A stretch of 9,556 nt of DNA from positions 1 through 9,556 of the forward strand of contig DAOOKJ010000013.1 in NCBI GenBank assembly GCA_035385585.1, written 5' to 3'. Source of the DNA: DAOOKJ01 sp035385585 (GTDB taxonomy: Bacteria; Patescibacteriota; Minisyncoccia; UBA6257). A program made the position numbers and the translations under genes. Shown piece by piece: positions 1-6,383 of this stretch (position 1 is its first letter; every line of letters starts with the position of its first letter). The notes under the pieces are model-generated. The model had not been told where the DNA came from. It saw nothing but the letters and a program-made list of their open reading frames with translations, and made no database searches.

Positions 1-6
1 TTTTTT

Positions 7-25
7 TATGATAAAATAAAAGAGG
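7..25 (+). promoter_or_regulatory. Possible -10 element and SD upstream of ftsK
   Basis: TATGAT at 7-12 matches the sigma-70 -10 consensus at five of six positions and would start transcription near position 19. AGAGG at 21-25 lies nine bases before the ATG at 35 and is a plausible weak SD. Any -35 would lie before the window, and the leading T run could instead belong to an upstream terminator. The promoter part is therefore only a possibility. Confidence 0.3.
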
Positions 26-34
26 TTTAATTGT

Positions 35-2170
35 ATGAGAAAAACGAAAAACAAAAAGAAACAGAAGAATATTCCTGAAGAAATAGAGGAAGATAAAAAG
101 GAAGAACAGCGGTTTTTAGAGCCTGAAATTAAAAATAGCATTGTTGCCATTTTTCTTTTTGTTTTAGCAATTCTTTTAATTTTAAGCGCTAAAGGTTTGG
201 CAGGACCAGTGGGAATCTTTATTTATAGAATTTTTGGCTATTTTTTAGGTTGGGGTTATTATTTTTTGCCAATTCTGTTATTTTTTTTGATCTATCGGTA
301 TCTTAAAGCCAGTTTGTATCATTTTAGTTTTAATTTAATTTCTTTTTTAGGAGTTTTTCTGACTCTTTTTTCTTTCCTTTCCCTGGTTGATATTTTTTCT
401 TCGTCTCAAGGAGGAATGGTTGGAAAAATTGGAGGAATTTTAAAAATTTATTTGGGAGTTTATGCCAGTATAATTATTTATCTGGCAGCATTTATCATCG
501 GTTTGATTTTAATTTTTCGTTTGCCAATAAAACTTCCACAAAGAAAATCGAAAGAAAAAATAGAAGAAAAAATTGAGGTTTCTACCTATAAAGAAGCAGA
601 GCAGACTTTACCAGAAAAGGAAGAATTTAAGGAGGGAGGAACAGAAAAAGAAATTAAAAAAGATGAAAAGTTAGAAGAAATAAGAGAAAAAACCTTTTTA
701 AAGGCTTTAAAAGTCAAGGGTGGCTATAAATTGCCGCCAATAAACCTCCTAGACACCGATATTTCGCATCCGACTTCAGGTGATATTAGGGCAAACGCTA
801 ATATTATTAAGAGAACACTTCAAAGTTTTGGCATTGAAGTGGAAATGGGAGAAGTCAATGTTGGTCCAACTGTTACTCAATATACTTTAAAACCAGCCGA
901 AGGAGTAAAATTATCATCAATTACTGCTTTACACAATGACCTTTCTTTGGCTTTGGCAGCCCATCCAATCAGAATTGAAGCTCCGATTCCTGGCAAATCA
1001 ATGGTCGGGATTGAAGTCCCGAATCGTTCAATTGCCTTAGTAAGACTGGGCAATTTATTAAAAGAGATTGATTTTTTAAAAAACCCATTGCCCTTAAGTT
1101 TTCCTTTGGGTCGCGATGTTAAAGGAGAAGTAGTTTTAACCGATTTAGCAGAAATGCCTCATCTTTTAGTGGCTGGTGCAACCGGCACAGGTAAAAGCGT
1201 TTGCCTTCATTCAATTTTATGTTCTTTTTTGATTAAAAATTCTCCCCAAACTTTAAGATTAATTTTAATAGATCCAAAAAGAGTAGAAATGTCTCGTTAT
1301 AATGGTATTCCTCATTTATTAACTCCGGTAATTACTGATAGTAAAAAGGTCGTGCCGGTTTTAAAATGGGTAATCTTAGAAATGGAAAAAAGATACGAAA
1401 TTTTAGCCCAAAACCACAGTCGGGATATCGAAAGTTATAATCGAAAAATTATTGAAAAGGGAGAACAAGATTTCTTGCCCTATATTGCGGTTATTATTGA
1501 CGAATTGGCTGATTTAATGATTTATTACGGAAGAGAACTGGAAAATTTTATTGTTAGAATCGCTCAAATGGCAAGAGCCACAGGAATTCATTTAGTTGTT
1601 TCTACTCAGAGGCCATCAGTTGAAGTAATTACTGGTTTAATCAAAGCAAATATTACTCACCGAATTGCTTTTCAGGTTGCTTCTCAAGTTGACTCTAGAA
1701 CAATTCTTGATTGTGCGGGGGCGGAAAAATTATTGGGTCATGGTGATATGCTCTATCTTTCTCCTTTGTCAACGAAACCGAGAAGGATTCAGGGCGCTTA
1801 TATTTCCGAAAAAGAAATTGATGCCATTGTCCAGTTTATTAATAAACAAAACGAATTAGTTTCTGAAGAAAATGGTCTCCACACCGAATTAGAGGGTTTT
1901 GTCGGAGAGGAAAATAAAGGATTAATTAATTTTGAAGAATTTGAAAGTGAAGACGAACTCTATGTTGAGGCTTACAAAACAGTGGTGAGCCTACAAAAAG
2001 CCTCTGCTTCTCTCCTTCAAAGGAAATTAAAAATTGGCTATGCTCGGGCAGCAAGACTTTTAGATATGTTGGAAGAAAAAGGAGTAATTGGACCAGGCGA
2101 AGGAGCAAAGCCGCGCCAAGTTTTTGCCAGTAAAGAAACATTAGATGAATTTAAAAATAATTGGCAGTAA
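35..2170 (+). CDS. ftsK: FtsK/SpoIIIE family DNA translocase
   Basis: This is a membrane-anchored, ATP-driven double-stranded DNA pump that clears and segregates chromosome termini at the division septum. The 711-residue protein has a charged N-terminus, then about four membrane segments (roughly 33-51, 66-88, 99-120 and 139-161) and a short acidic/lysine-rich linker (about 165-225). The alpha/beta motor follows, with Walker A GATGTGKS at 381-388 and Walker B VIIDE at 486-490. The family block STQRPSVEVITGLIKANI and the later AEKLLGHGDMLYL are clear. About residues 635-705 form the winged-helix gamma domain (KASASLLQRKLKIGYARAARLLD, a family hallmark written here only as a landmark split: KASASLLQRK then LKIGYARAARLLD), which in known FtsK proteins reads the KOPS orienting sequences. 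The linker is far shorter than in E. coli FtsK and close to SpoIIIE/SftA size. The ATG at 35 is supported by AGAGG upstream. It is complete and intact, and the next gene follows after 63 bases. Confidence 0.97.
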   Translation: MRKTKNKKKQKNIPEEIEEDKKEEQRFLEPEIKNSIVAIFLFVLAILLILSAKGLAGPVGIFIYRIFGYFLGWGYYFLPILLFFLIYRYLKASLYHFSFNLISFLGVFLTLFSFLSLVDIFSSSQGGMVGKIGGILKIYLGVYASIIIYLAAFIIGLILIFRLPIKLPQRKSKEKIEEKIEVSTYKEAEQTLPEKEEFKEGGTEKEIKKDEKLEEIREKTFLKALKVKGGYKLPPINLLDTDISHPTSGDIRANANIIKRTLQSFGIEVEMGEVNVGPTVTQYTLKPAEGVKLSSITALHNDLSLALAAHPIRIEAPIPGKSMVGIEVPNRSIALVRLGNLLKEIDFLKNPLPLSFPLGRDVKGEVVLTDLAEMPHLLVAGATGTGKSVCLHSILCSFLIKNSPQTLRLILIDPKRVEMSRYNGIPHLLTPVITDSKKVVPVLKWVILEMEKRYEILAQNHSRDIESYNRKIIEKGEQDFLPYIAVIIDELADLMIYYGRELENFIVRIAQMARATGIHLVVSTQRPSVEVITGLIKANITHRIAFQVASQVDSRTILDCAGAEKLLGHGDMLYLSPLSTKPRRIQGAYISEKEIDAIVQFINKQNELVSEENGLHTELEGFVGEENKGLINFEEFESEDELYVEAYKTVVSLQKASASLLQRKLKIGYARAARLLDMLEEKGVIGPGEGAKPRQVFASKETLDEFKNNWQ

Positions 2171-2233
2171 GCCATTTTTATTAAAAGTAAGAATATAAGA
2201 ATATTAGAAACATTTCAAATAATTTAGTTTCCT

Positions 2234-2911
2234 ATGGCTGATGAAGAAAAAAAAGAAAATGTTTCCTTAGGCGAGTTTTTATCCCAAAAAAGAAAAGAAA
2301 AAGGGTTTTCTTTGGAAAAAATAAGCCAAGAGACAAAAATCAATCTTTCTTATTTAAGGGCGATTGAGGAGGATGATTATTCCAATCTTCCTCCGCCGGT
2401 TTATCTCCGGGCAATTATTAAAAAATACAGTCGGTATCTTCATCTTGACCCAGACGAGGTTTTAAAGATTTTAACAGAAACTAATCATCGTCAATGGATG
2501 TCAGGAGAGAAAGACACGCTTCCTAAAAACAGATTTGCTGTTCCCCAAAGTAGAATTGTTGTGTATTTAAGAAATTTTTTTAGTCAGCTTTTAAAGTTTA
2601 TTTTATTTTTTATAATTGTCGGCTACATCTTTTATGAGTTAAGTTTTCTTGTTTTTCCGCCGAAAATTATTCTTTTTTCGCCCTCGGAAGACTATTCTAC
2701 TAATCAGAAAGAACTGAATATTTCTGGTAAAGTTATAAGGGCAAAAAGCGTTTTTTTGAAAAATCAAGTTTTAACTTTGGATGAGAAAGGAAACTTCTTT
2801 TATACTTTGATTTTAAATCCTGGTTTAAATCAAATAGAAATTAAAGCCACTAATCATTTAGGAAGGGAAGCAAAGGTAATACGGAATATAAATTATGTTT
2901 TTAATGAATGA
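2234..2911 (+). CDS. RodZ-like membrane protein with cytoplasmic helix-turn-helix domain
   Basis: The 225-residue protein has an N-terminal HTH_25/RodZ-type domain (about 11-78) with the typical LPPPVYLRAIIKKYSRYL block at 52-69. A basic linker and one membrane segment (about 119-141) follow. The remaining 80 or so residues (142-222) would lie outside and read as an Ig-like/glucodextranase-B-like beta domain (SPSEDYSTNQKELNISGKV onward, ending in GREAKVIRNINYVF). RodZ links the MreB cytoskeleton to the cell wall machinery. Here the topology matches, but the outer domain and the ftsK-recA setting differ from E. coli, so a role in cell shape or division is inferred. The ATG at 2234 has no SD (leader ATTTAGTTTCCT). 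It lies 63 bases after ftsK and 48 bases before recA, on the same strand. It ends in TGA. Alternative: a transmembrane transcription regulator. Confidence 0.8.
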   Translation: MADEEKKENVSLGEFLSQKRKEKGFSLEKISQETKINLSYLRAIEEDDYSNLPPPVYLRAIIKKYSRYLHLDPDEVLKILTETNHRQWMSGEKDTLPKNRFAVPQSRIVVYLRNFFSQLLKFILFFIIVGYIFYELSFLVFPPKIILFSPSEDYSTNQKELNISGKVIRAKSVFLKNQVLTLDEKGNFFYTLILNPGLNQIEIKATNHLGREAKVIRNINYVFNE

Positions 2912-2916
2912 GGTCG

Positions 2917-2945
2917 TTGTCAAAACAGGGGAAGTTTGCTAAAAT
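2917..2945 (+). promoter_or_regulatory. Probable sigma-70 promoter of recA
   Basis: TTGTCA at 2917-2922 and TAAAAT at 2940-2945 each match consensus at five of six positions and are separated by exactly 17 bases. The start would fall near 2952, leaving a leader of about eight bases before the ATG at 2960. This promoter argues against the upstream in-frame TTG at 2936, which lies before the predicted transcript start. I see no LexA/SOS operator of the GAACN4GTTC or CTGN10CAG type around it. Confidence 0.6.
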
Positions 2946-2959
2946 TAACTATTATAAAT

Positions 2960-3958
2960 ATGGCAAAAAAAATTCAGAAAGAAGAAAAAAAACAAAAGGG
3001 GGAATTAGAAGAAACTTTAAGGATGATTAGAGATAAATTTGGTGAAGGAGCAATTATGAAATTAGGAGAAGTAAGAAAAGTTGATGTTGATGTTATTCCA
3101 ACTGGTTCTCCCTCGTTGGATATTGCTTTGGGAGTGGGCGGCATTCCTCGGGGAAGAATTATTGAAATTTACGGAGCTGAATCATCGGGAAAAACTTCTT
3201 TAGTTTTGCACATTATTGCTGAAGCGCAAAAAAGGGGTGGAAAGGCGGCTTTCATTGATTCTGAACACGCTTTAGATCCAGAATATGCTAAAAAAATAGG
3301 GGTGAAGGTAGAAGAACTTTTGATTTCTCAGCCTGATTCTGGTGAACAGGCGCTCGATATCGTTGAGGCCTTAGTTCGTTCCTCTTCAATTGAGGTGATT
3401 GTTATTGATTCAGTAGCAGCTCTTACTCCAAGACAGGAATTAGAGGGAGAAATGGGAAATCAACAAATTGGTCTTCAGGCAAGGTTAATGAGTCAGGCCT
3501 TAAGAAAATTAACCGCGATTGCCGGTAAAGCTAATACTACGATTATTTTCACCAATCAAATTCGCGCCCAAATCGGAACAATGATGTTTGGAGCGCCAAC
3601 TACTACTCCTGGCGGTAAAGCTTTAAAATTTTATGCTTCGGTGAGAATTGAACTCAAAAGAATTGCTCAAATTAAAAAAGGAGATGAAATTATTGGTTCA
3701 AGAATAAAAGCGAAAGTAGTAAAAAATAAAGTTGCTCCTCCATTTAAAGAAGGAGAATTTGACATTATTTATGGAGAGGGGATCTCTTATGCTGGAGATT
3801 TGTTAAATTTGGCGATTAAAAGGGGGATTGTGAAAAAATCCGGCAATACTTTTATTTTTGGCGAAGAAAAATTAGGAGTTGGCTTTGAAGCAGCCAGAGA
3901 CTTTTTAAAAGAAAATACAACTGTTAGTCAAAAAATCTTTAAAGAACTCTTCACTTAA
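2960..3958 (+). CDS. recA: Recombinase RecA
   Basis: RecA forms ATP-dependent filaments on single-stranded DNA and carries out homologous strand exchange and recombinational repair. From the ATG at 2960 the protein has 332 residues. Walker A is GAESSGKT at 72-79 (Ala where GPESSGKT is usual). The IDSEHALDPEYA block, the Walker B strand VIVIDSVAAL and the L1 region EGEMGNQQIGLQARLMSQALRKL are all recognisable. NQIR at 199-202 and GGKALKFYASVRIELKRI close the core. The L2 loop (about 204-220) reads GTMMFGAPTTTPGGK, apparently one residue longer than the E. coli loop and with Thr where E. coli has Glu207. The C-terminus ends KELFT, without the long acidic tail of E. coli RecA. An in-frame TTG at 2936 would add eight residues, but it sits upstream of the predicted transcript start and gives no typical RecA sequence. 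rpsF follows after 16 bases. Confidence 0.98.
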   Translation: MAKKIQKEEKKQKGELEETLRMIRDKFGEGAIMKLGEVRKVDVDVIPTGSPSLDIALGVGGIPRGRIIEIYGAESSGKTSLVLHIIAEAQKRGGKAAFIDSEHALDPEYAKKIGVKVEELLISQPDSGEQALDIVEALVRSSSIEVIVIDSVAALTPRQELEGEMGNQQIGLQARLMSQALRKLTAIAGKANTTIIFTNQIRAQIGTMMFGAPTTTPGGKALKFYASVRIELKRIAQIKKGDEIIGSRIKAKVVKNKVAPPFKEGEFDIIYGEGISYAGDLLNLAIKRGIVKKSGNTFIFGEEKLGVGFEAARDFLKENTTVSQKIFKELFT

Positions 3959-3974
3959 AAAACATTTTAAAAAT

Positions 3975-4433
3975 ATGTCTATGATTGACGAAAAAGAAAA
4001 ATATTTTTTTTATGAATTAGTAATTTTTCTTTCTTCTAATCTAACTGATAAAGAAGCAGAGGAAAAGTTTAATAATTTCGTGAAGCAGATAGAAGAAGCA
4101 GATGGTACTATTATGGAAACAAATCTGCCTCACTTAGAACTTTTGGCTTACCCCATAAAAAAAGAAACCAGTGGTTATTTTTGTGTTGTTAGATTTGAGA
4201 TTGAAGAAGGAAAAATAGAAGAATTAAAGAAAAAACTCTTTCTTTCTCCTGATATTTTGCGTTTTTCTATCTTCAGAAAACAAAAATTGACTCAAAAGCC
4301 GACAAGAAGAAAAATATTTAGAGCCGTTTCCTCAAAAACAGAAGAAATCAAAGAGAAATCAGTTCCAAAAGAAACTGGAGAAGTAAGTTTAGAAGAATTA
4401 GAACAAAAATTGAACGAAATTCTTAAAGAATAA
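3975..4433 (+). CDS. rpsF: 30S ribosomal protein bS6 with long C-terminal extension
   Basis: bS6 is a small-subunit platform protein that normally binds 16S rRNA together with bS18. Residues 11-100 carry the bS6 ferredoxin-like core: YELVIFLSSNLTDKEAEE at the start, LELLAYPIKKETSGYFCVV in the middle (the usual L-AYPI-K---G-Y motif), and LFLSPDILRFSIFRK at the end. Residues 101-152 are an additional lysine/glutamate-rich tail with a predicted terminal helix (SLEELEQKLNEIL). The ATG at 3975 follows an A/T-only leader without SD; a second ATG at 3981 would shorten the protein by two residues. The order rpsF then ssb is the common bacterial one, but rpsR does not follow here. Confidence 0.93.
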   Translation: MSMIDEKEKYFFYELVIFLSSNLTDKEAEEKFNNFVKQIEEADGTIMETNLPHLELLAYPIKKETSGYFCVVRFEIEEGKIEELKKKLFLSPDILRFSIFRKQKLTQKPTRRKIFRAVSSKTEEIKEKSVPKETGEVSLEELEQKLNEILKE

Positions 4434-4487
4434 AAGTTAAAAAGGTCGAAGAAAAATGGTGGGTTTTCATAAAGCAAATAAAATACT

Positions 4488-4943
4488 ATGAATCTTAATA
4501 AAGTTTTACTCATTGGCAACCTTACCCGCGATGTCAATCTGAGAACAACTCCTTCTGGTCAGTCAGTGGCGGATTTCGGTTTAGCCACTAATCGGGTTTG
4601 GGTGGATTCTAGCGGCCAGAAACAGCAAGAAGCCGAATTTCATAATATTGTTGTTTGGGGGAAAATGGCTGAATTGTGCAGTCAGTATTTGGCAAAAGGA
4701 AGAATGGTTTTTATAGAAGGAAGAATTAGAACTCATTCTTGGCAAGACGCAAACAACCAAAAAAGATTTAAGACAGAAATTATCGCAGAAAATATTCAAT
4801 TTGGCCCTCGTTTTACCAGCCAGACAGAATTAAAAGTTGGTACTGAGACGAGTGAGGTTGAAGAACCACTTCAAGATTTACCTGTTTTGGAAGAAACAAA
4901 AGAAAATCCAGAAGATGAAAATCTTGAAGAGATTCCTTTCTAA
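4488..4943 (+). CDS. ssb: Single-stranded DNA-binding protein
   Basis: SSB coats single-stranded DNA during replication and repair and recruits partners through its C-terminal tip. The 151-residue protein begins with the OB-fold (about 1-108): NKVLLIGNLTRDVNLRTTPSG, then FHNIVVWGKMAELCSQYLAKG and VFIEGRIRTHSW, all standard SSB landmarks. The rest (about 109-151) is a short acidic, flexible tail ending LEEIPF, the equivalent of the DDDIPF interaction tip. It lies 54 bases after rpsF. The ATG at 4488 is preceded by an A-rich leader (AATAAAATACT) without SD. Its TAA overlaps the stop of the convergent prfA. Confidence 0.96.
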   Translation: MNLNKVLLIGNLTRDVNLRTTPSGQSVADFGLATNRVWVDSSGQKQQEAEFHNIVVWGKMAELCSQYLAKGRMVFIEGRIRTHSWQDANNQKRFKTEIIAENIQFGPRFTSQTELKVGTETSEVEEPLQDLPVLEETKENPEDENLEEIPF

Positions 4944-5986
4944 AGACCTTCAAAAGATTGAATAATCTCTTCCAAATCGCCATCTAAAATTTTGGAGAGA
5001 TTATGCCAACTTTTTTGTAATCGGTGGTCAGTAATTCTATCCTGCGGAAAATTATATGTTCTGATTTTTTCTGCTCTTTTGGCGCGACCAATTTGTTCGC
5101 GCCTTTCTTTTATTATAGTTTCTTCTTTTTTTTCTAATTCTTGTTGGTACAGTTTGCTTTTCAAAATTTGGAGTGCCTTTTCCCTATTTTGTCGTTGGTA
5201 TCTTTCGCTTTGGCAAGTGACAATTACTCCTGTTGGTTTATGAATTAATCTCACCGCAGTTTCTACTTTTTGGACATTTTGACCGCCAGCCCCGGATGAA
5301 CGGAAAAAACTTTCTTCAATTTCTTCGGGTTTAATCTCTATTTGAGGATTTTCCCATTGAGGCAAAATTGCTACTGTTGCTGTGGAAGTATGCACTCTCC
5401 CTGACTTTTCTGTGACGGGAATTCTTTGAACCCTGTGAACTCCAGCTTCGTATTTTAATTTTTTATAAGATTCAGGATGATTAATTTCTACTACTCCTTC
5501 TTTTAATCCCCCTAAAGAAGTGCAATTAATACTAATTTCTTTTATTGGCCAGTTTTGATTTTGACTATATTTTTCATACATCCGGAGTAAATCTTGGGCG
5601 AAAAGCGCTGCTTCTTCTCCTCCAGTTCCAGCCCTAATTTCTAAAATAATACTTTTTATCTCTTGGTCAATTGATTTATTTAAATTCTCTAATTTATTCA
5701 AAGTCTTTTGAATAACCAATTCATTTTCAGAAATTTCTTTTTCCGCCATTTCTATTGATTCATTATCATCGCTTAAAGCTAAAAAATCTTTCGCCTCATT
5801 TATTTTTTTTTCTGCTTTTTTAATTTCTTTTAAAAGATTAAGCTCTAGATCTATTTCTTTTATTTTTTTTGAAGCCTCTTCAAAGTTTTTATAATTTGAA
5901 AGAAACTCAGGGCTACTGAGTTTCTCTAAAATTTCTTCTTTTTCTTTTTCTAAATCATTTTTTCGTTTTTCCCACTTTTCTTCCAT
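4940..5986 (-). CDS. prfA: Peptide chain release factor 1 (RF1)
   Basis: RF1 recognises UAA and UAG in the ribosomal A site and triggers hydrolysis of the finished peptide. The 348-residue protein has a long coiled N-terminal domain (about 1-110), the conserved EIRAGTGGEEAALFAQDLLRMY block (115-136), the PVT codon-reading tripeptide at 190-192 (P-A/V-T marks RF1; RF2 has SPF), and the catalytic GGQ at 234-236 in SSGAGGQNV. RTYNFPQDRITDHR at 309-322 is the usual C-terminal landmark. The residues after GGQ (NVQKVETAVRLIHKPTG) look more like those I recall for many RF2 proteins than the HVNTTDSAVR of E. coli RF1, but the PVT decides for RF1. It starts six bases after rpmE on the same strand and is surely cotranscribed. 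It ends in TAG, overlapping the ssb stop by four bases. Confidence 0.95.
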   Translation of the reverse strand: MEEKWEKRKNDLEKEKEEILEKLSSPEFLSNYKNFEEASKKIKEIDLELNLLKEIKKAEKKINEAKDFLALSDDNESIEMAEKEISENELVIQKTLNKLENLNKSIDQEIKSIILEIRAGTGGEEAALFAQDLLRMYEKYSQNQNWPIKEISINCTSLGGLKEGVVEINHPESYKKLKYEAGVHRVQRIPVTEKSGRVHTSTATVAILPQWENPQIEIKPEEIEESFFRSSGAGGQNVQKVETAVRLIHKPTGVIVTCQSERYQRQNREKALQILKSKLYQQELEKKEETIIKERREQIGRAKRAEKIRTYNFPQDRITDHRLQKSWHNLSKILDGDLEEIIQSFEGL

Positions 5987-5992
5987 ATTTTG

Positions 5993-6268
5993 TTACTTCT
6001 TTTTCTTTGCTTTGACTTCCTCTTTTGGTTTCGTTTTAAATTTTGGTTTTTCTACCTGCATTTTTTTCGCTTTTTCTAATCTTGCTTCAAATTTCTGAAC
6101 TCTGCCAGCAGTATCAACCAATTTTTTCTGGCCAGTATAGAGAGGATGGCATTGAGAGCAAATTTCTACCTCCATATTTTCTACGGTTGAACCAACAATA
6201 AATTTTGCTCCGCAGGAGCAAGTAATAGTTGCTTTTTCGTAATATTTTGGATGAATATCTTTTTTCAT
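5993..6268 (-). CDS. rpmE: 50S ribosomal protein bL31, zinc-binding (C+) form
   Basis: bL31 sits on the central protuberance of the large subunit and bridges to the small subunit. The 91-residue product starts MKKDIHPKYYEKATITCSCG, a classic bL31 opening. The four Zn-binding cysteines of the C+ type are present at 17, 19, 37 and 40, and CHPLYTGQKKLVDTAGRVQKF follows at 40-60. After residue 61 comes a Lys-rich extension of about 30 residues. The reading frame stays open upstream as far as 6658, but that part lies antisense to another gene and has no bL31 character, so the ATG at 6268 is chosen. No SD precedes it (TTTCCTT); the promoter at 6275-6303 would start transcription on the A of the ATG. 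prfA follows after six bases. Confidence 0.95.
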   Translation of the reverse strand: MKKDIHPKYYEKATITCSCGAKFIVGSTVENMEVEICSQCHPLYTGQKKLVDTAGRVQKFEARLEKAKKMQVEKPKFKTKPKEEVKAKKKK

Positions 6269-6274
6269 AAGGAA

Positions 6275-6303
6275 ATGATACCAAAAAAGAAATGAAAATG
6301 CAA
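6275..6303 (-). promoter_or_regulatory. Probable rpmE-prfA promoter, predicted leaderless transcript
   Basis: Read on the minus strand, TTGCAT (6303-6298) and TATCAT (6280-6275) are separated by 17 bases. The -10 matches consensus at five of six positions, the -35 at three. The expected start, seven bases past the -10, is position 6268, the A of the rpmE ATG. That would explain why no SD is seen. The -10 is embedded in the same TTTTTTGGTAT block as the divergent promoter at 6333-6361, which supports both calls. Confidence 0.5.
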
Positions 6304-6358
6304 ATATAAATGAAAATCGGGAAAGGTTGTATTTGACAAATTCATTATTTTTTGGTAT
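6278..6358. repeat. 11-bp inverted repeat placing two divergent -10 elements in mirror image
   Basis: ATACCAAAAAA at 6278-6288 and TTTTTTGGTAT at 6348-6358 are perfect reverse complements with 59 bases between them. Each TAT is the first half of a predicted -10 element: TATCAT for rpmE on the minus strand, TATTCT for the orphan gene on the plus strand. It may be a shared site for a regulator or simply a common promoter context. Confidence 0.6.
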
Positions 6359-6361
6359 TCT
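6333..6361 (+). promoter_or_regulatory. Sigma-70 promoter of the orphan secreted-protein gene
   Basis: A perfect TTGACA at 6333-6338 is followed after exactly 17 bases by TATTCT at 6356-6361 (four of six matches). Transcription should begin near 6368, leaving a leader of about 16 bases that consists mostly of the SD. The upstream in-frame TTG at 6327 would lie before the promoter and can be excluded as a start if this is right. Confidence 0.75.
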
Positions 6362-6370
6362 TTTCGCTGA

Positions 6371-6379
6371 AAGGAGGTG
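6371..6379 (+). promoter_or_regulatory. Strong Shine-Dalgarno that decides the TTG start
   Basis: AAGGAGGTG is a full complement to the usual 16S rRNA 3' end. AGGAGG (6372-6377) stands six bases before the TTG at 6384. It is the only full-consensus SD in the window, and it fixes the start of the orphan gene at a non-ATG codon directly before a typical signal peptide. Confidence 0.85.
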
Positions 6380-6383
6380 CACA

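Noticed and set aside
2936..2959. In-frame TTG start adding eight residues to RecA, with AGGGGA just upstream
   Set aside because: The AGGGGA is only two bases from the TTG and lies in the spacer of a good promoter whose start is downstream of the TTG. The ATG at 2960 gives the typical MAKK opening.
2905..2959. SOS/LexA operator at recA
   Set aside because: No GAACN4GTTC or CTGN10CAG-like site is present around the predicted promoter.
4992..5243. Plus-strand reading frame of 83 codons within prfA
   Set aside because: It is fully antisense to well-conserved RF1 sequence including the C-terminal landmarks. The same reasoning removes other short frames inside ftsK, ssb and tsf.
6327..6383. Upstream TTG start of the orphan gene
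   Set aside because: It lies before the TTGACA promoter and has no SD, while the TTG at 6384 has a perfect one followed by a signal peptide.
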